NCBI GenBank assembly: GCA_002167605.1
Contig: NHCT01000055.1
Location: forward strand, 1-11,706
From: Verrucomicrobia bacterium TMED40
GTDB lineage: Bacteria; Verrucomicrobiota; Verrucomicrobiia; Opitutales; Seribacteraceae
Length of the DNA: 11,706 bases
Direction of reading: 5' to 3'
This document shows positions 1 to 6,827 of the stretch, piece after piece. A model generated the notes under the pieces. That model did no database searches, was not told the DNA's origin, and saw only the letters and a list, made by a program, of their open reading frames with translations. Made by a program: the position numbers and the translations under genes. How positions within the stretch are numbered: position 1 is the first letter of the stretch; each line of letters begins with the position of its first letter.

Positions 1-480
1 GGTGACCGTGATGGTAGAGGCATTAGCATCGGTCACTTGGTCTCCGGTCCAGTTGAGGAATTGATAGCCCGTATTGGCGACAGCGGAGATGTTGGCCTCG
101 CTTCCATAGTCATAGGTATTGGCTCCGGTGACTGTACCTCCAAAACCTGCGTTGAGGGAAAGAACTTTTTGTTGGATGGCGAAGTTCGCGGTCAGGTTGC
201 GGTCCTGATCCATGGTCACTGTGGTGGTGGATGCATTGGCATCGGTAACTCCGCCTCCCGTCCAGTTGAGGAATTGATAGCCAGTATTGGCGACGGCGGA
301 GATGTTGGCCTCGCTTCCATGGTCATAAGTATTGGCTCCGGTGACTGTACCTCCCATTCCCGCGTTGAGGGACAGAACTTTTTGCAGGATGGCGAAGTTT
401 GCGGTCAGGTTGCGGTCCTGATCCATGGTTACCGTGGTGGCGGAGGCATTGGCATCGGCGACCCCATCTCCCGACCAATT
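1..480 (-). repeat. 213-bp in-frame tandem repeats encoding 71-residue InlB-like modules
   Basis: Positions 1-120 align without gaps to 214-333, and 121-267 align to 334-480, an exact 213-bp (71-codon) period. The core reads GSEANISAVANTGYQFLNW, then TVTMDQDRNLTANF, then KVLSLNAG..GTVTGA. The copies stay close at the nucleotide level, suggesting recent expansion or homogenisation. The first module (about 421-560) diverges at its N-terminal side. The array continues beyond the left edge, so copy number is unknown. Confidence 0.9.
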
Positions 481-1095
481 GAGAAACCGATACCCCTTAG
501 CGGGTGTTGCGGCAAGACCAGTAATCGTTCCTTCCAAGTAATCTCCTCCGCCTGATGCCGATCCGCCTTTTCCCGAAATGACCGTAAGGAAATAATAAAT
601 CAACCGGGGCCCGTTTGAGTCAGTCTCTTCCTGTGATCCAGTAGCTGGATTGGGTTCTTCACCGATGCTGTTTTCTTCGGATCTCGATTCGATTTGAGCC
701 AACTGCTCGGACAGGACCTCTCTTATCTCCCAGCTTTCGGTTTGGGCATCGTAAAACCTGCGTTCTCTTTCAAAATATCTCCAATCTTCCAATTTATGAA
801 AATAGAGCCACGGATAAAAATCCGCTGTAGTCCATGCCCAATCCATTTCATGGAGATAGAGCCAACTTGAATTTCCATCGGGAGAACTCGGATAAATCCA
901 TTCGAGTTCCGGATGATAGATCCAACCCGATCCGCCGTCATGGTAATAGCCGAACCAGGAATTCCGTTTCCAATCTCCCGAGACCGCGACCGCGTCCTTA
1001 TTCAGGTAATCAAGCGACTCGACCAAGGGGCTCGAAGCCAAGAATGGAAAGACGAAAAATAGGTATTTCCTGAAGGCATGCGTCAAAAAGGGCAC
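1..1095 (-). CDS. Secreted aromatic-motif / InlB-like repeat protein, N-terminal part (runs off left edge)
   Basis: The minus strand is open from about 1116 (an in-frame TAA lies just upstream) to the left edge, giving 365 residues. I do not know its function. Residues 1-27 look like a signal peptide: basic F-R-K at 8-10, then a hydrophobic run YLFFVFPFLA at 11-20. Residues 45-110 are rich in Trp/Tyr motifs (GWIYHPELEW, WLYLHEMDW, WLYFHKLEDW), a pattern I associate with surface or secreted Verrucomicrobia proteins. Residues 126-165 are an acidic, Gly/Pro/Ser linker. From about 166 come tandem domains of the divergent InlB B-repeat type (GYQFLNWTGG, then VTMDQDRNLTANF), at least three of them, continuing past the window. 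No suitable ATG exists near the N-terminus. GTG at 1093-1095 is chosen; TTG at 1084-1086 is the alternative and still keeps the signal peptide. It is likely an exported extracellular or cell-surface protein, possibly adhesive. Reading frame is sure, role is not. Confidence 0.85.
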   Translation of the reverse strand, partial: MPFLTHAFRKYLFFVFPFLASSPLVESLDYLNKDAVAVSGDWKRNSWFGYYHDGGSGWIYHPELEWIYPSSPDGNSSWLYLHEMDWAWTTADFYPWLYFHKLEDWRYFERERRFYDAQTESWEIREVLSEQLAQIESRSEENSIGEEPNPATGSQEETDSNGPRLIYYFLTVISGKGGSASGGGDYLEGTITGLAATPAKGYRFLNWSGDGVADANASATTVTMDQDRNLTANFAILQKVLSLNAGMGGTVTGANTYDHGSEANISAVANTGYQFLNWTGGGVTDANASTTTVTMDQDRNLTANFAIQQKVLSLNAGFGGTVTGANTYDYGSEANISAVANTGYQFLNWTGDQVTDANASTITVT

Positions 1096-1101
1096 AATTA
1101 T

Positions 1102-1131
1102 TTTATATCTCAAAGTTTAAGATGCTAGCAA
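1102..1131 (-). promoter_or_regulatory. Candidate promoter of the repeat-protein gene
   Basis: On the minus strand, TTGCTA (1126-1131) and TATAAA (1102-1107) sit 18 bp apart. The expected transcription start falls about 7 nt downstream, almost exactly on the GTG at 1095. If correct, the mRNA is leaderless from GTG, or has a leader of roughly 9 nt before the alternative TTG at 1086. No Shine-Dalgarno sequence is visible for either start. Consensus match only. Confidence 0.4.
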
Positions 1132-1144
1132 GTTGTATGTTTGT

Positions 1145-1240
1145 GAATCTTTTGGGTTTAGGCAGATGCATGAACTCCTGTATGTTCATCCTTGACTCAA
1201 GGAGAGATGGCAGAGTGGTCGAATGCACTGCTTTGCTAAA
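1145..1240 (+). repeat. Direct repeat, left copy (tRNA-Ser promoter region plus 5' half)
   Basis: The 96 bases match 8741-8836 in the same orientation with six mismatches (at 1161, 1180, 1191, 1194, 1227 and 1231) and no gaps. They cover the 56 bp upstream of the tRNA and its first 40 nt, ending just past the anticodon. Similarity drops sharply at 1241. The pair flanks about 7.5 kb containing the whole signalling operon. Confidence 0.9.
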
Positions 1241-1293
1241 AGGGATCCGGGATTTCACAATGATATTTTGAGTTCGATTCCATTGATCCGCTA
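1201..1293 (+). pseudogene. Decayed tRNA-Ser(GCU) copy
   Basis: The sequence begins with the same 26 nt as the intact tRNA at 8797 and keeps the anticodon loop TTGCTAA. The rest is damaged. The anticodon stem is mispaired (CTGCT against AAGGG), the variable arm and T stem are unrecognisable, and the 3' acceptor strand no longer matches GGAGAGA. A T-loop-like TTCGATT (1273-1279) and a terminal TCCGCTA (1287-1293) lie at nearly the expected places, so the whole stretch has the same 93-nt length as the intact gene. This favours an old full-length copy over a fragment, but the 3' similarity is weak and could be chance. It should not give a functional tRNA. Confidence 0.75.
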
Positions 1294-1433
1294 GATTTTG
1301 CCCAACGGTAGTAGGATCATTTAGGTTCTGTCCCTACCAAAGGGGCTAATCGTCTGTTGCATCGAAAATAATAAAAACTCAAACCAAAATAGTGTATGCC
1401 CAAAAATAAGCATTTCATGGCGAGAGCCTCTTG

Positions 1434-1458
1434 TTCACATAAGTTTTTTGCTTGTGAA
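1434..1458 (+). promoter_or_regulatory. Possible hairpin in the cheA leader
   Basis: TTCAC (1434-1438) and AAG (1441-1443) can pair with CTT (1451-1453) and GTGAA (1454-1458) around a 7-nt T-rich loop, with a two-base bulge. It is also an inverted repeat TTCACA-N13-TGTGAA. The half-sites are in the opposite order to a CRP site, so it is not a CRP box. It could be an operator or leader structure of the operon, or chance in AT-rich DNA. Confidence 0.25.
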
Positions 1459-1513
1459 TAACTACGCCTTTTCATAGGTGTTTCTAAACCCCTAACCCTA
1501 TTCAATACCCCTA

Positions 1514-4168
1514 ATGAATCCGGAAGACGAAGTCTTTAAGAATTTCCTCGTGGAAATGGGGGAAAAGTTAGAAGAACTGGAAAATGGTTTGGCTGAACTC
1601 GAAACTGGATTTTCCCAGGATGTGGTAAATAAACTCTTTCGGGCCGTTCATACGATTAAGGGTGGTGGCGGTTTTTTTGGACTTACGAAGGTATCCGAAC
1701 TTTCTCATGTGTTCGAAGATGTTTTGATGAAAGTTCGGGAAGGCGAACTTCCTTACGCGGATCATATGCTCGGACCTTTTTACTCTGCATGCGATGCCCT
1801 TAGGGGAATGCATGAGTCTGAAGATTACGGGAACAAGTCCGATATCAATCAATTATGCTCTGATTTAAGAGAGGTTGAGGGAGGCAAGGGCCCAGATGAG
1901 GCTCCTTCCCCTTCGGCGAGCGAAGTCGAACCGGAGAAAAGAAAAGACGAGGAAAAAGTTCCGATCGAGAAAGGTCCATCGAATGAATCCTTGGAATCTT
2001 CCGCTCCTGTGGACCTTACCCCAAAACCCAAGGAGGTAAAAGCTCCTCCCGAAGAGTCGGACAACCCCCCGGTTGTTTCCCGGTTGGAAAAATCACTGAA
2101 TCAGAACGAGACCATTCGGGTCAAAGTCGATCTGCTCAACAAACTAATGGAGTTGACCGGTGAAATTGTTTTGGGGAGAAACCAATTGCTTAGACAATTT
2201 GCTAAGATGGATGACAAATCCAATCTGGTGGCCATGGCTCATATGATTTCGGATCTGCAACAACTGGTTTTGCAGACACGAATGCAGCCAATCGGAGGTA
2301 CTTTCACCAAATTCAAAAGAATCGTTCGTGACCTTGCCAAGCAGTTGGACAAACCCATTGATTTAGTGATCAAGGGAGAAGATACTGAGCTGGATCGAAG
2401 TATCATCGAGTCACTTTCCGATCCTCTGACTCACTTGATCAGGAATTGTGCGGATCATGGACTGGAAGATCCTTCAACGAGAATCGGACAGGGAAAAGAC
2501 AGGGTAGGAACGGTTTGGTTGCAAGCTCGTCATGAGGGTGGACAGGTTGTGATAACGGTTGAGGATGACGGAAAGGGCATTGATGCGGCCAAAGTAAAGG
2601 CCAAGGCGGTGGCCAACAATGTGATTTCCCAAATCGAAGCGGACGCAATGGGCGAAAACGAAGCAGCCAAGCTGATCTTTCATCCTGGTTTGTCCACTGC
2701 GGAAGCGGTTACGAGCCTATCCGGACGTGGTGTGGGCATGGATGTGGTTAAGTCCACCTTCGAGAAACTTGGAGGGGCCATTGACCTTGAAACGAATTTG
2801 GGTTCAGGAACCAAAGTCATCATTCATCTGCCTACGACCCTGACCATTATGTCATCCCTGATCGTTCGCATCGAAGGGGATCGTTATGCGGTTCCGCATT
2901 CCGAATTGAAGGAGGTCATCCTCGTAAGACCCGAAGACGAAATCCAGATCGAGCAAATTAGGGATCGGGAAGTCTATCGACTGCGCGGAAACCTGATTCC
3001 CATACTCTCTATGGAAGAAATCACCGGTGTTCGCAGAGAGGTGGAAAAAGATGGAAAATTGTCATCGAAGTCAGGTGAGGTTCTCTTTCTGGTCCTGCAT
3101 TCCGGGCTAAATCAATTTGGTCTTCTGATTGATTCGATTGATCACACTGAAGAGATAGTAGTCAAACCACTTGCTCAAATCCTGAGCAGTCATACCTTTT
3201 ACGCCGGCAGTTCAATCTTGGGAGACAGTGACGTTGCGATGGTTTTGAGCGCCAATGGAATTTGTCAGAGTCACAAGCTTCATATTCACGACTTGGAAAC
3301 AAGCGTACAATCGACCAAGTCTTTTGAGGAGATGCAAATTTTGGATATGCAGGAAAAACAGGACTTGCTCGTTTTCCGGTATTCCCGGAATGAACAATTG
3401 GCCATTCCATTATCCCTTGTTTTCAAAGTTGAGCAGATCGAAGTTGGGCAAATTCAAAACGTCGCTGATAACCATTTTATCAATCTTGAGGGTAAGAATA
3501 TTCTTCTTCTTTATTTGGACAAGTATTTGACTCTCGAACCTTTGCCTGAAGATTTGGAAACTTTTTACATAATCACTCCGAAGATCAAGGATTTCGAAGT
3601 TGGTATCGTTGCCTCGTCGATCGAGGAGTCGGTTCATACCCGACTTAATCTTGATAGCCCTCCGATCAATGAAGCGGCAATCCTTGGAATCACTACCGTT
3701 AGGGAGAAAATTACTTTTCTGGTGGATCTTTTCAGTTTGGCGGAACAGGTTTCTCCCGATCGGTTCAAGCGAACGGATCTGGAGGGGAAACCGGAAAAAG
3801 ACCGCTTGCTCGTAGTGGAGGACACGCCTTTTTTCCGAGATTTGGAAAAGACTTATTTCGAATCTGTGGGTTTCCGGGTCACTTTGGCCAACAACGGACA
3901 GGAAGCCGTGGATTTACTAATGGAAAGACCCAATTACTACAACTTGGTGGTTTCCGACATCGTGATGCCGGTCATGGATGGTTACGAGCTTGTAAAGACG
4001 ATGAAATCAGCCGAAAAGTTGTCGAAAATTCCGGTAATCGCCCTTACTTCCTTTACCGAGGAGGAAAGTCGCGAAAAGGCACTTGAGGCGGGATTTGATG
4101 GATATGCGATCAAAACCAACAAGGAGAATATCCTTCGAGCCGTGGAACGTTTTTTAGTGGAGGATTAA
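1514..4168 (+). CDS. cheA: Hybrid chemotaxis-type histidine kinase CheA with C-terminal receiver
   Basis: This cytoplasmic kinase autophosphorylates an Hpt histidine under control of a CheW-linked sensor. Domains over 884 residues: Hpt 1-120 with phospho-site His46 in AVHTIKGGGGFFG; a charged, Pro/Glu-rich linker 121-195; dimerisation helices about 198-265 (LMELTGEIVLGRNQLLR); HATPase about 270-445 with N box HLIRN (Asn311), G1 box DDGKGI (351-356) and G2 box GRGVGMD (404-410); a CheW-like domain about 446-595; a second, divergent CheW-like domain about 616-745; and a receiver 763-884 with acidic Glu769/Asp770, phospho-acceptor Asp815, Thr845 and Lys867, all intact. I see no CheY/CheB-binding P2 domain, so the own receiver may take that role, as in CheA-CheY fusions such as FrzE. 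First gene of a four-gene operon; the ATG has no visible Shine-Dalgarno sequence. The cyclase two genes downstream is a plausible further phosphate target. Confidence 0.95.
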   Translation: MNPEDEVFKNFLVEMGEKLEELENGLAELETGFSQDVVNKLFRAVHTIKGGGGFFGLTKVSELSHVFEDVLMKVREGELPYADHMLGPFYSACDALRGMHESEDYGNKSDINQLCSDLREVEGGKGPDEAPSPSASEVEPEKRKDEEKVPIEKGPSNESLESSAPVDLTPKPKEVKAPPEESDNPPVVSRLEKSLNQNETIRVKVDLLNKLMELTGEIVLGRNQLLRQFAKMDDKSNLVAMAHMISDLQQLVLQTRMQPIGGTFTKFKRIVRDLAKQLDKPIDLVIKGEDTELDRSIIESLSDPLTHLIRNCADHGLEDPSTRIGQGKDRVGTVWLQARHEGGQVVITVEDDGKGIDAAKVKAKAVANNVISQIEADAMGENEAAKLIFHPGLSTAEAVTSLSGRGVGMDVVKSTFEKLGGAIDLETNLGSGTKVIIHLPTTLTIMSSLIVRIEGDRYAVPHSELKEVILVRPEDEIQIEQIRDREVYRLRGNLIPILSMEEITGVRREVEKDGKLSSKSGEVLFLVLHSGLNQFGLLIDSIDHTEEIVVKPLAQILSSHTFYAGSSILGDSDVAMVLSANGICQSHKLHIHDLETSVQSTKSFEEMQILDMQEKQDLLVFRYSRNEQLAIPLSLVFKVEQIEVGQIQNVADNHFINLEGKNILLLYLDKYLTLEPLPEDLETFYIITPKIKDFEVGIVASSIEESVHTRLNLDSPPINEAAILGITTVREKITFLVDLFSLAEQVSPDRFKRTDLEGKPEKDRLLVVEDTPFFRDLEKTYFESVGFRVTLANNGQEAVDLLMERPNYYNLVVSDIVMPVMDGYELVKTMKSAEKLSKIPVIALTSFTEEESREKALEAGFDGYAIKTNKENILRAVERFLVED
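4159..4163 (+). promoter_or_regulatory. Strong ribosome binding site for cheW
   Basis: GGAGG lies inside the last codons of cheA, 9 nt before the ATG at 4173. It is the only canonical Shine-Dalgarno sequence in the operon. It fixes the cheW start and suggests that CheW is translated more efficiently than its neighbours. Confidence 0.75.
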
Positions 4169-4172
4169 GGTT

Positions 4173-4649
4173 ATGCTCTATTCAACTTTTTATCTTGGAC
4201 AGACCCAAATGGCGGTTCCGATTCCTTGTATCCTGGAGATTGGGCGATCCTTCAAATTTCACCCTGTACGAGGTGCTCCTGAAGTGATTGATGGTTTGAT
4301 CAATTTGCGGGGTAAGGTCGTGACCATCGTGAATCTGGGATTGGCTTTCGAGGAATCTAAAATCGAACCTTCGGACGAATCCAGAATCTTTATATTCAAG
4401 AACAATTCCGAACTGAAGGAAGTAGCGGATTCGGATGCGGTTATGGAAACCGCCCCGGACAACATTGGGATTCACGTAGATCGTATTTCGGATGTCATTC
4501 GGGTGGAAAACGAAGAACTACAGGCGGTTCCCGCAAATATGGTTCACCCTTTTTACAAACATGTGGTTCGTCGTGATGATTCCTTTATCATCATTCTGGA
4601 ACCTTCCAAAATTCTAAACCTTCACGAAACCCCGGACCTTTTATCATGA
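4173..4649 (+). CDS. cheW: CheW-like coupling protein
   Basis: A single CheW domain of 158 residues, close to the usual family length, expected to couple a sensor to the CheA kinase in the cytoplasm. The hallmark segment is PEVIDGLINLRGKVVTIVNL (36-55), with the conserved Arg46 after Asn-Leu. The strand IGIHVDRISDVIRV (98-111) is the second typical CheW block. Between them, residues 70-96 (after IFIF) form a somewhat long acidic loop. The gene starts 4 bp after the cheA stop, and its TGA overlaps the next ATG in ATGA at 4646-4649, implying translational coupling. As the only stand-alone CheW here, it probably bridges CheA and the tandem-Cache protein. Confidence 0.93.
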   Translation: MLYSTFYLGQTQMAVPIPCILEIGRSFKFHPVRGAPEVIDGLINLRGKVVTIVNLGLAFEESKIEPSDESRIFIFKNNSELKEVADSDAVMETAPDNIGIHVDRISDVIRVENEELQAVPANMVHPFYKHVVRRDDSFIIILEPSKILNLHETPDLLS

Positions 4650-6805
4650 GCGAGGCAAAAAATATCAAATTCAATATCTATAACCCAATTATAACTTACG
4701 AGCATCGGGCGGCCTACGATATGATCGTGAGTCACTTGCAGGAGATTTTCCCCATATGCAACCAAGGAAAGTGCAAGGCGTTGGAGGTGAGCGACGACCC
4801 CCAGAAGCAAAAGCAAATCAATGACTTGATGGAGAAAGTGGAATTCTTTTCCAATAGTTTGATCACCATTACCAAAGTTTTCTTCGATCAACTATACCGA
4901 GCCAAGCAAACCTCTTCCCAATCGATTTCCCAGTCAACCGCAATGATCAAAATCGACATGATCGAGCGAAATTTACTGGAGAGAACTTGCGATGTCCGTT
5001 GGTGGGCTCTAGAGAAGGCCTTCTGGCAATGCATCACTCTGTCAAACAATTCCAAGGACTCAGTAAAAGGAAAAGCCACCGATTCCAGTTCCAAGGCTAT
5101 CCGGGAAGCGGTTGAACTTGCCTGCACCCGACTCGAAGACATTCGTAACTCTTACACCTTGTACCGCGATTTGGTGATTGCAGACACGAACGGAGTGATT
5201 ATCGCCAATTCCAATGCGGACCGACGATCGAGAGTCATAGGAATGAATGTTTCCAAGGAGGAGTGGTTCCAAAGAGCTTTGGAAACCAAAGACGGAACCG
5301 AATACTTTGTTCAAGACATTTCCAGCTCGGAATTGGAGGATATGGACGCTTTGGTCTATTCGACCGCACTTCGAGCGGATGGAGATGAGCAGGGAGAAGT
5401 GATTGGCGCCATGGGCGTCTTGTTCGATTTCCAGGGGGAATCCCAAATAATTTTGAATGATTATCTTCCCAAGGATATGAATGAAAGAACTTTGGAAGGT
5501 TGGTTCTCGTTCTTTACCAACAAAGAAGGAAAAGTGATCTGTTCGAGTGATGAGAATTTCATACCCAGTGGAAAGATCGCTGATCTTCCGCGTAATCATC
5601 GCAATCTTTCAAGTGCGGGCGAAGTGATTGTTTCGACCGGCGTGGTTTGTGGAAATCGCTCCTTGATTGTTTCCCACAAAAGCAAGGGATTTGACGAATA
5701 CAAGGGTCTTGGATGGACCAGTCATTTGGTTCTTCCGGAGTCAGCCATGTTTGAAAGATCCATGACCAATGAGGATTACGGAATATCCCCCCAGGAATTG
5801 ATGAATTCAAAATTAATTCCGGAGAGAAATCAGCAAACTTATCGCGAAATTCAAAGAAATAAGGGCGACATTCAATTGATTTCGATTAACGGAATCATTC
5901 TCGCAACGGATTTGGGTAAGGCGGGAACTAGTTTCATACCGATCTTTGATCAGATTACGACCACGGGGAATTCCACTACCGGAAAAATGGAGGAGCTATT
6001 ATCCGAAATGTCCTCGGACATGCTTGAGCAAAACCTCAAGGCTTTGGAGAACTTCAGTAAGCAAGCGATCGATTTAATTGACCGCAATTTGTTCGAGCGG
6101 GCCGCTGATGTTCGGTGGTGGTCCACGGATCATGCGTTTTGGGAAGCTTTGCAGGATGGCACCGATGAAAAATTCGAGCAGGCCGCGAAGAGACTGGGTA
6201 TCATCAATGCATCCTACACCATGTATCGTGATTTGGTTATTGCTGATTCCAATGGTCGAATTGTTGCCAATTCAAAATCTGAGAACCGGGATAAGCTCAA
6301 GCGCATGAATGTTTCGGAGCAATCTTGGTTTCGTCAGGGCATGCAAATTTCAAGATCCGTTCAATTCGGCGTTCAGGATGTTTGCGACAGCGATTTGGAA
6401 AACGAAGAAACTTCATTGATTTACTGCGGTGGAATATTGGAAGATGGTCAGCGAGAGGGAAAGGTGTTGGGTGTATTGGGTATTTTCTTCGATTGGGAAA
6501 ACCTGGTATTTCCGATTCTCGAGGGCTGTTTGCCACGAATCAAGGGAGAGGTCGTAGACGGAGGAGCCGCTTTTTATGTAAACGATGAACATAAGGTGAT
6601 TGCGACGACTGACTCCGAAAACTTCAAGATCGGACAGGTGGTCAATTTACCTTCGGAAAATCTTAATCTAGAAGCTGGTGAATCAGCCTCGGGGATTTTT
6701 TCGGCTAACGAGAAAAAGTACATAATCGGTTCATCTAGAACGCAAGGATATCGGGAGTACAAGGGTCTGGGCTGGACCGCCCACGTGGTCAGACCCATCG
6801 ACTGA
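4646..6805 (+). CDS. Soluble tandem-Cache sensor protein
   Basis: This 719-residue protein has no signal peptide or membrane segment, so it should sense inside the cell. It holds two related halves, about 103-370 and 475-719, each a Cache-like ligand-binding unit. Matching motifs are IERNLLERTCDVRWW (106-120) and IDRNLFERAADVRWW (478-492); YTLYRDLVIADTNG (170-183) and YTMYRDLVIADSNG (524-537); EYKGLGWTSH (351-360) and EYKGLGWTAH (704-713). A hinge at about 385-470 includes a short beta element (LISINGIILATD, 411-422) and a helical stretch. The N-terminal 100 residues are mostly helical with Cys38 and Cys43 in CNQGKC. I recall similar Cache halves in proteobacterial chemotaxis proteins that also carry a CheW-like domain. 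No methyl-accepting signalling hairpin is seen, so how it reaches CheA is unclear; the N-terminal region or hinge may bind CheW/CheA. It overlaps cheW by 4 bp and is probably the operon's input. Confidence 0.85.
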   Translation: MSEAKNIKFNIYNPIITYEHRAAYDMIVSHLQEIFPICNQGKCKALEVSDDPQKQKQINDLMEKVEFFSNSLITITKVFFDQLYRAKQTSSQSISQSTAMIKIDMIERNLLERTCDVRWWALEKAFWQCITLSNNSKDSVKGKATDSSSKAIREAVELACTRLEDIRNSYTLYRDLVIADTNGVIIANSNADRRSRVIGMNVSKEEWFQRALETKDGTEYFVQDISSSELEDMDALVYSTALRADGDEQGEVIGAMGVLFDFQGESQIILNDYLPKDMNERTLEGWFSFFTNKEGKVICSSDENFIPSGKIADLPRNHRNLSSAGEVIVSTGVVCGNRSLIVSHKSKGFDEYKGLGWTSHLVLPESAMFERSMTNEDYGISPQELMNSKLIPERNQQTYREIQRNKGDIQLISINGIILATDLGKAGTSFIPIFDQITTTGNSTTGKMEELLSEMSSDMLEQNLKALENFSKQAIDLIDRNLFERAADVRWWSTDHAFWEALQDGTDEKFEQAAKRLGIINASYTMYRDLVIADSNGRIVANSKSENRDKLKRMNVSEQSWFRQGMQISRSVQFGVQDVCDSDLENEETSLIYCGGILEDGQREGKVLGVLGIFFDWENLVFPILEGCLPRIKGEVVDGGAAFYVNDEHKVIATTDSENFKIGQVVNLPSENLNLEAGESASGIFSANEKKYIIGSSRTQGYREYKGLGWTAHVVRPID

Positions 6806-6827
6806 ACTTGCTTTCACTAATCTCGAA

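Larger units (their letters stand above)
1096..1513. other. Non-coding stretch between the repeat protein and the signalling operon
   Basis: These 418 bases lie between divergent genes. They hold the minus-strand promoter of the repeat protein, the decayed tRNA-Ser copy with its promoter region (1145-1293), and about 220 bases of leader upstream of the CheA start. The leader is AT-rich and contains one possible hairpin at 1434-1458 and a weak stem GGTAG/CTACC (1307-1311 with 1334-1338). I see no convincing -35/-10 pair for the operon and no coding potential; the minus-strand ORF at 1317-1505 has no recognisable features. Confidence 0.6.

Noticed and set aside
1..480. CRISPR-like array
   Set aside because: The units are 213 bp, contiguous and coding, with no spacers.
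37..555. Plus-strand ORF of 172 codons with repeated PVEELIA motifs
   Set aside because: It is the antisense shadow of the 213-bp repeats. The minus-strand frame gives a signal peptide, aromatic motifs and InlB-like modules running through the whole region.
1434..1458. CRP-type cAMP receptor site ahead of the cyclase operon
   Set aside because: The half-sites are TTCACA then TGTGAA, the reverse of TGTGA-N6-TCACA, and the 13-nt spacing is wrong.
1317..1505. Minus-strand ORF of 62 codons upstream of cheA
   Set aside because: No recognisable domain, no ribosome binding site and unremarkable composition; it lies in an AT-rich leader.
1480..1513. Telomere-like CCCCTAACCCTA stretch before the cheA start
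   Set aside because: Only two or three imperfect units; not a repeat array and most likely chance in the leader.
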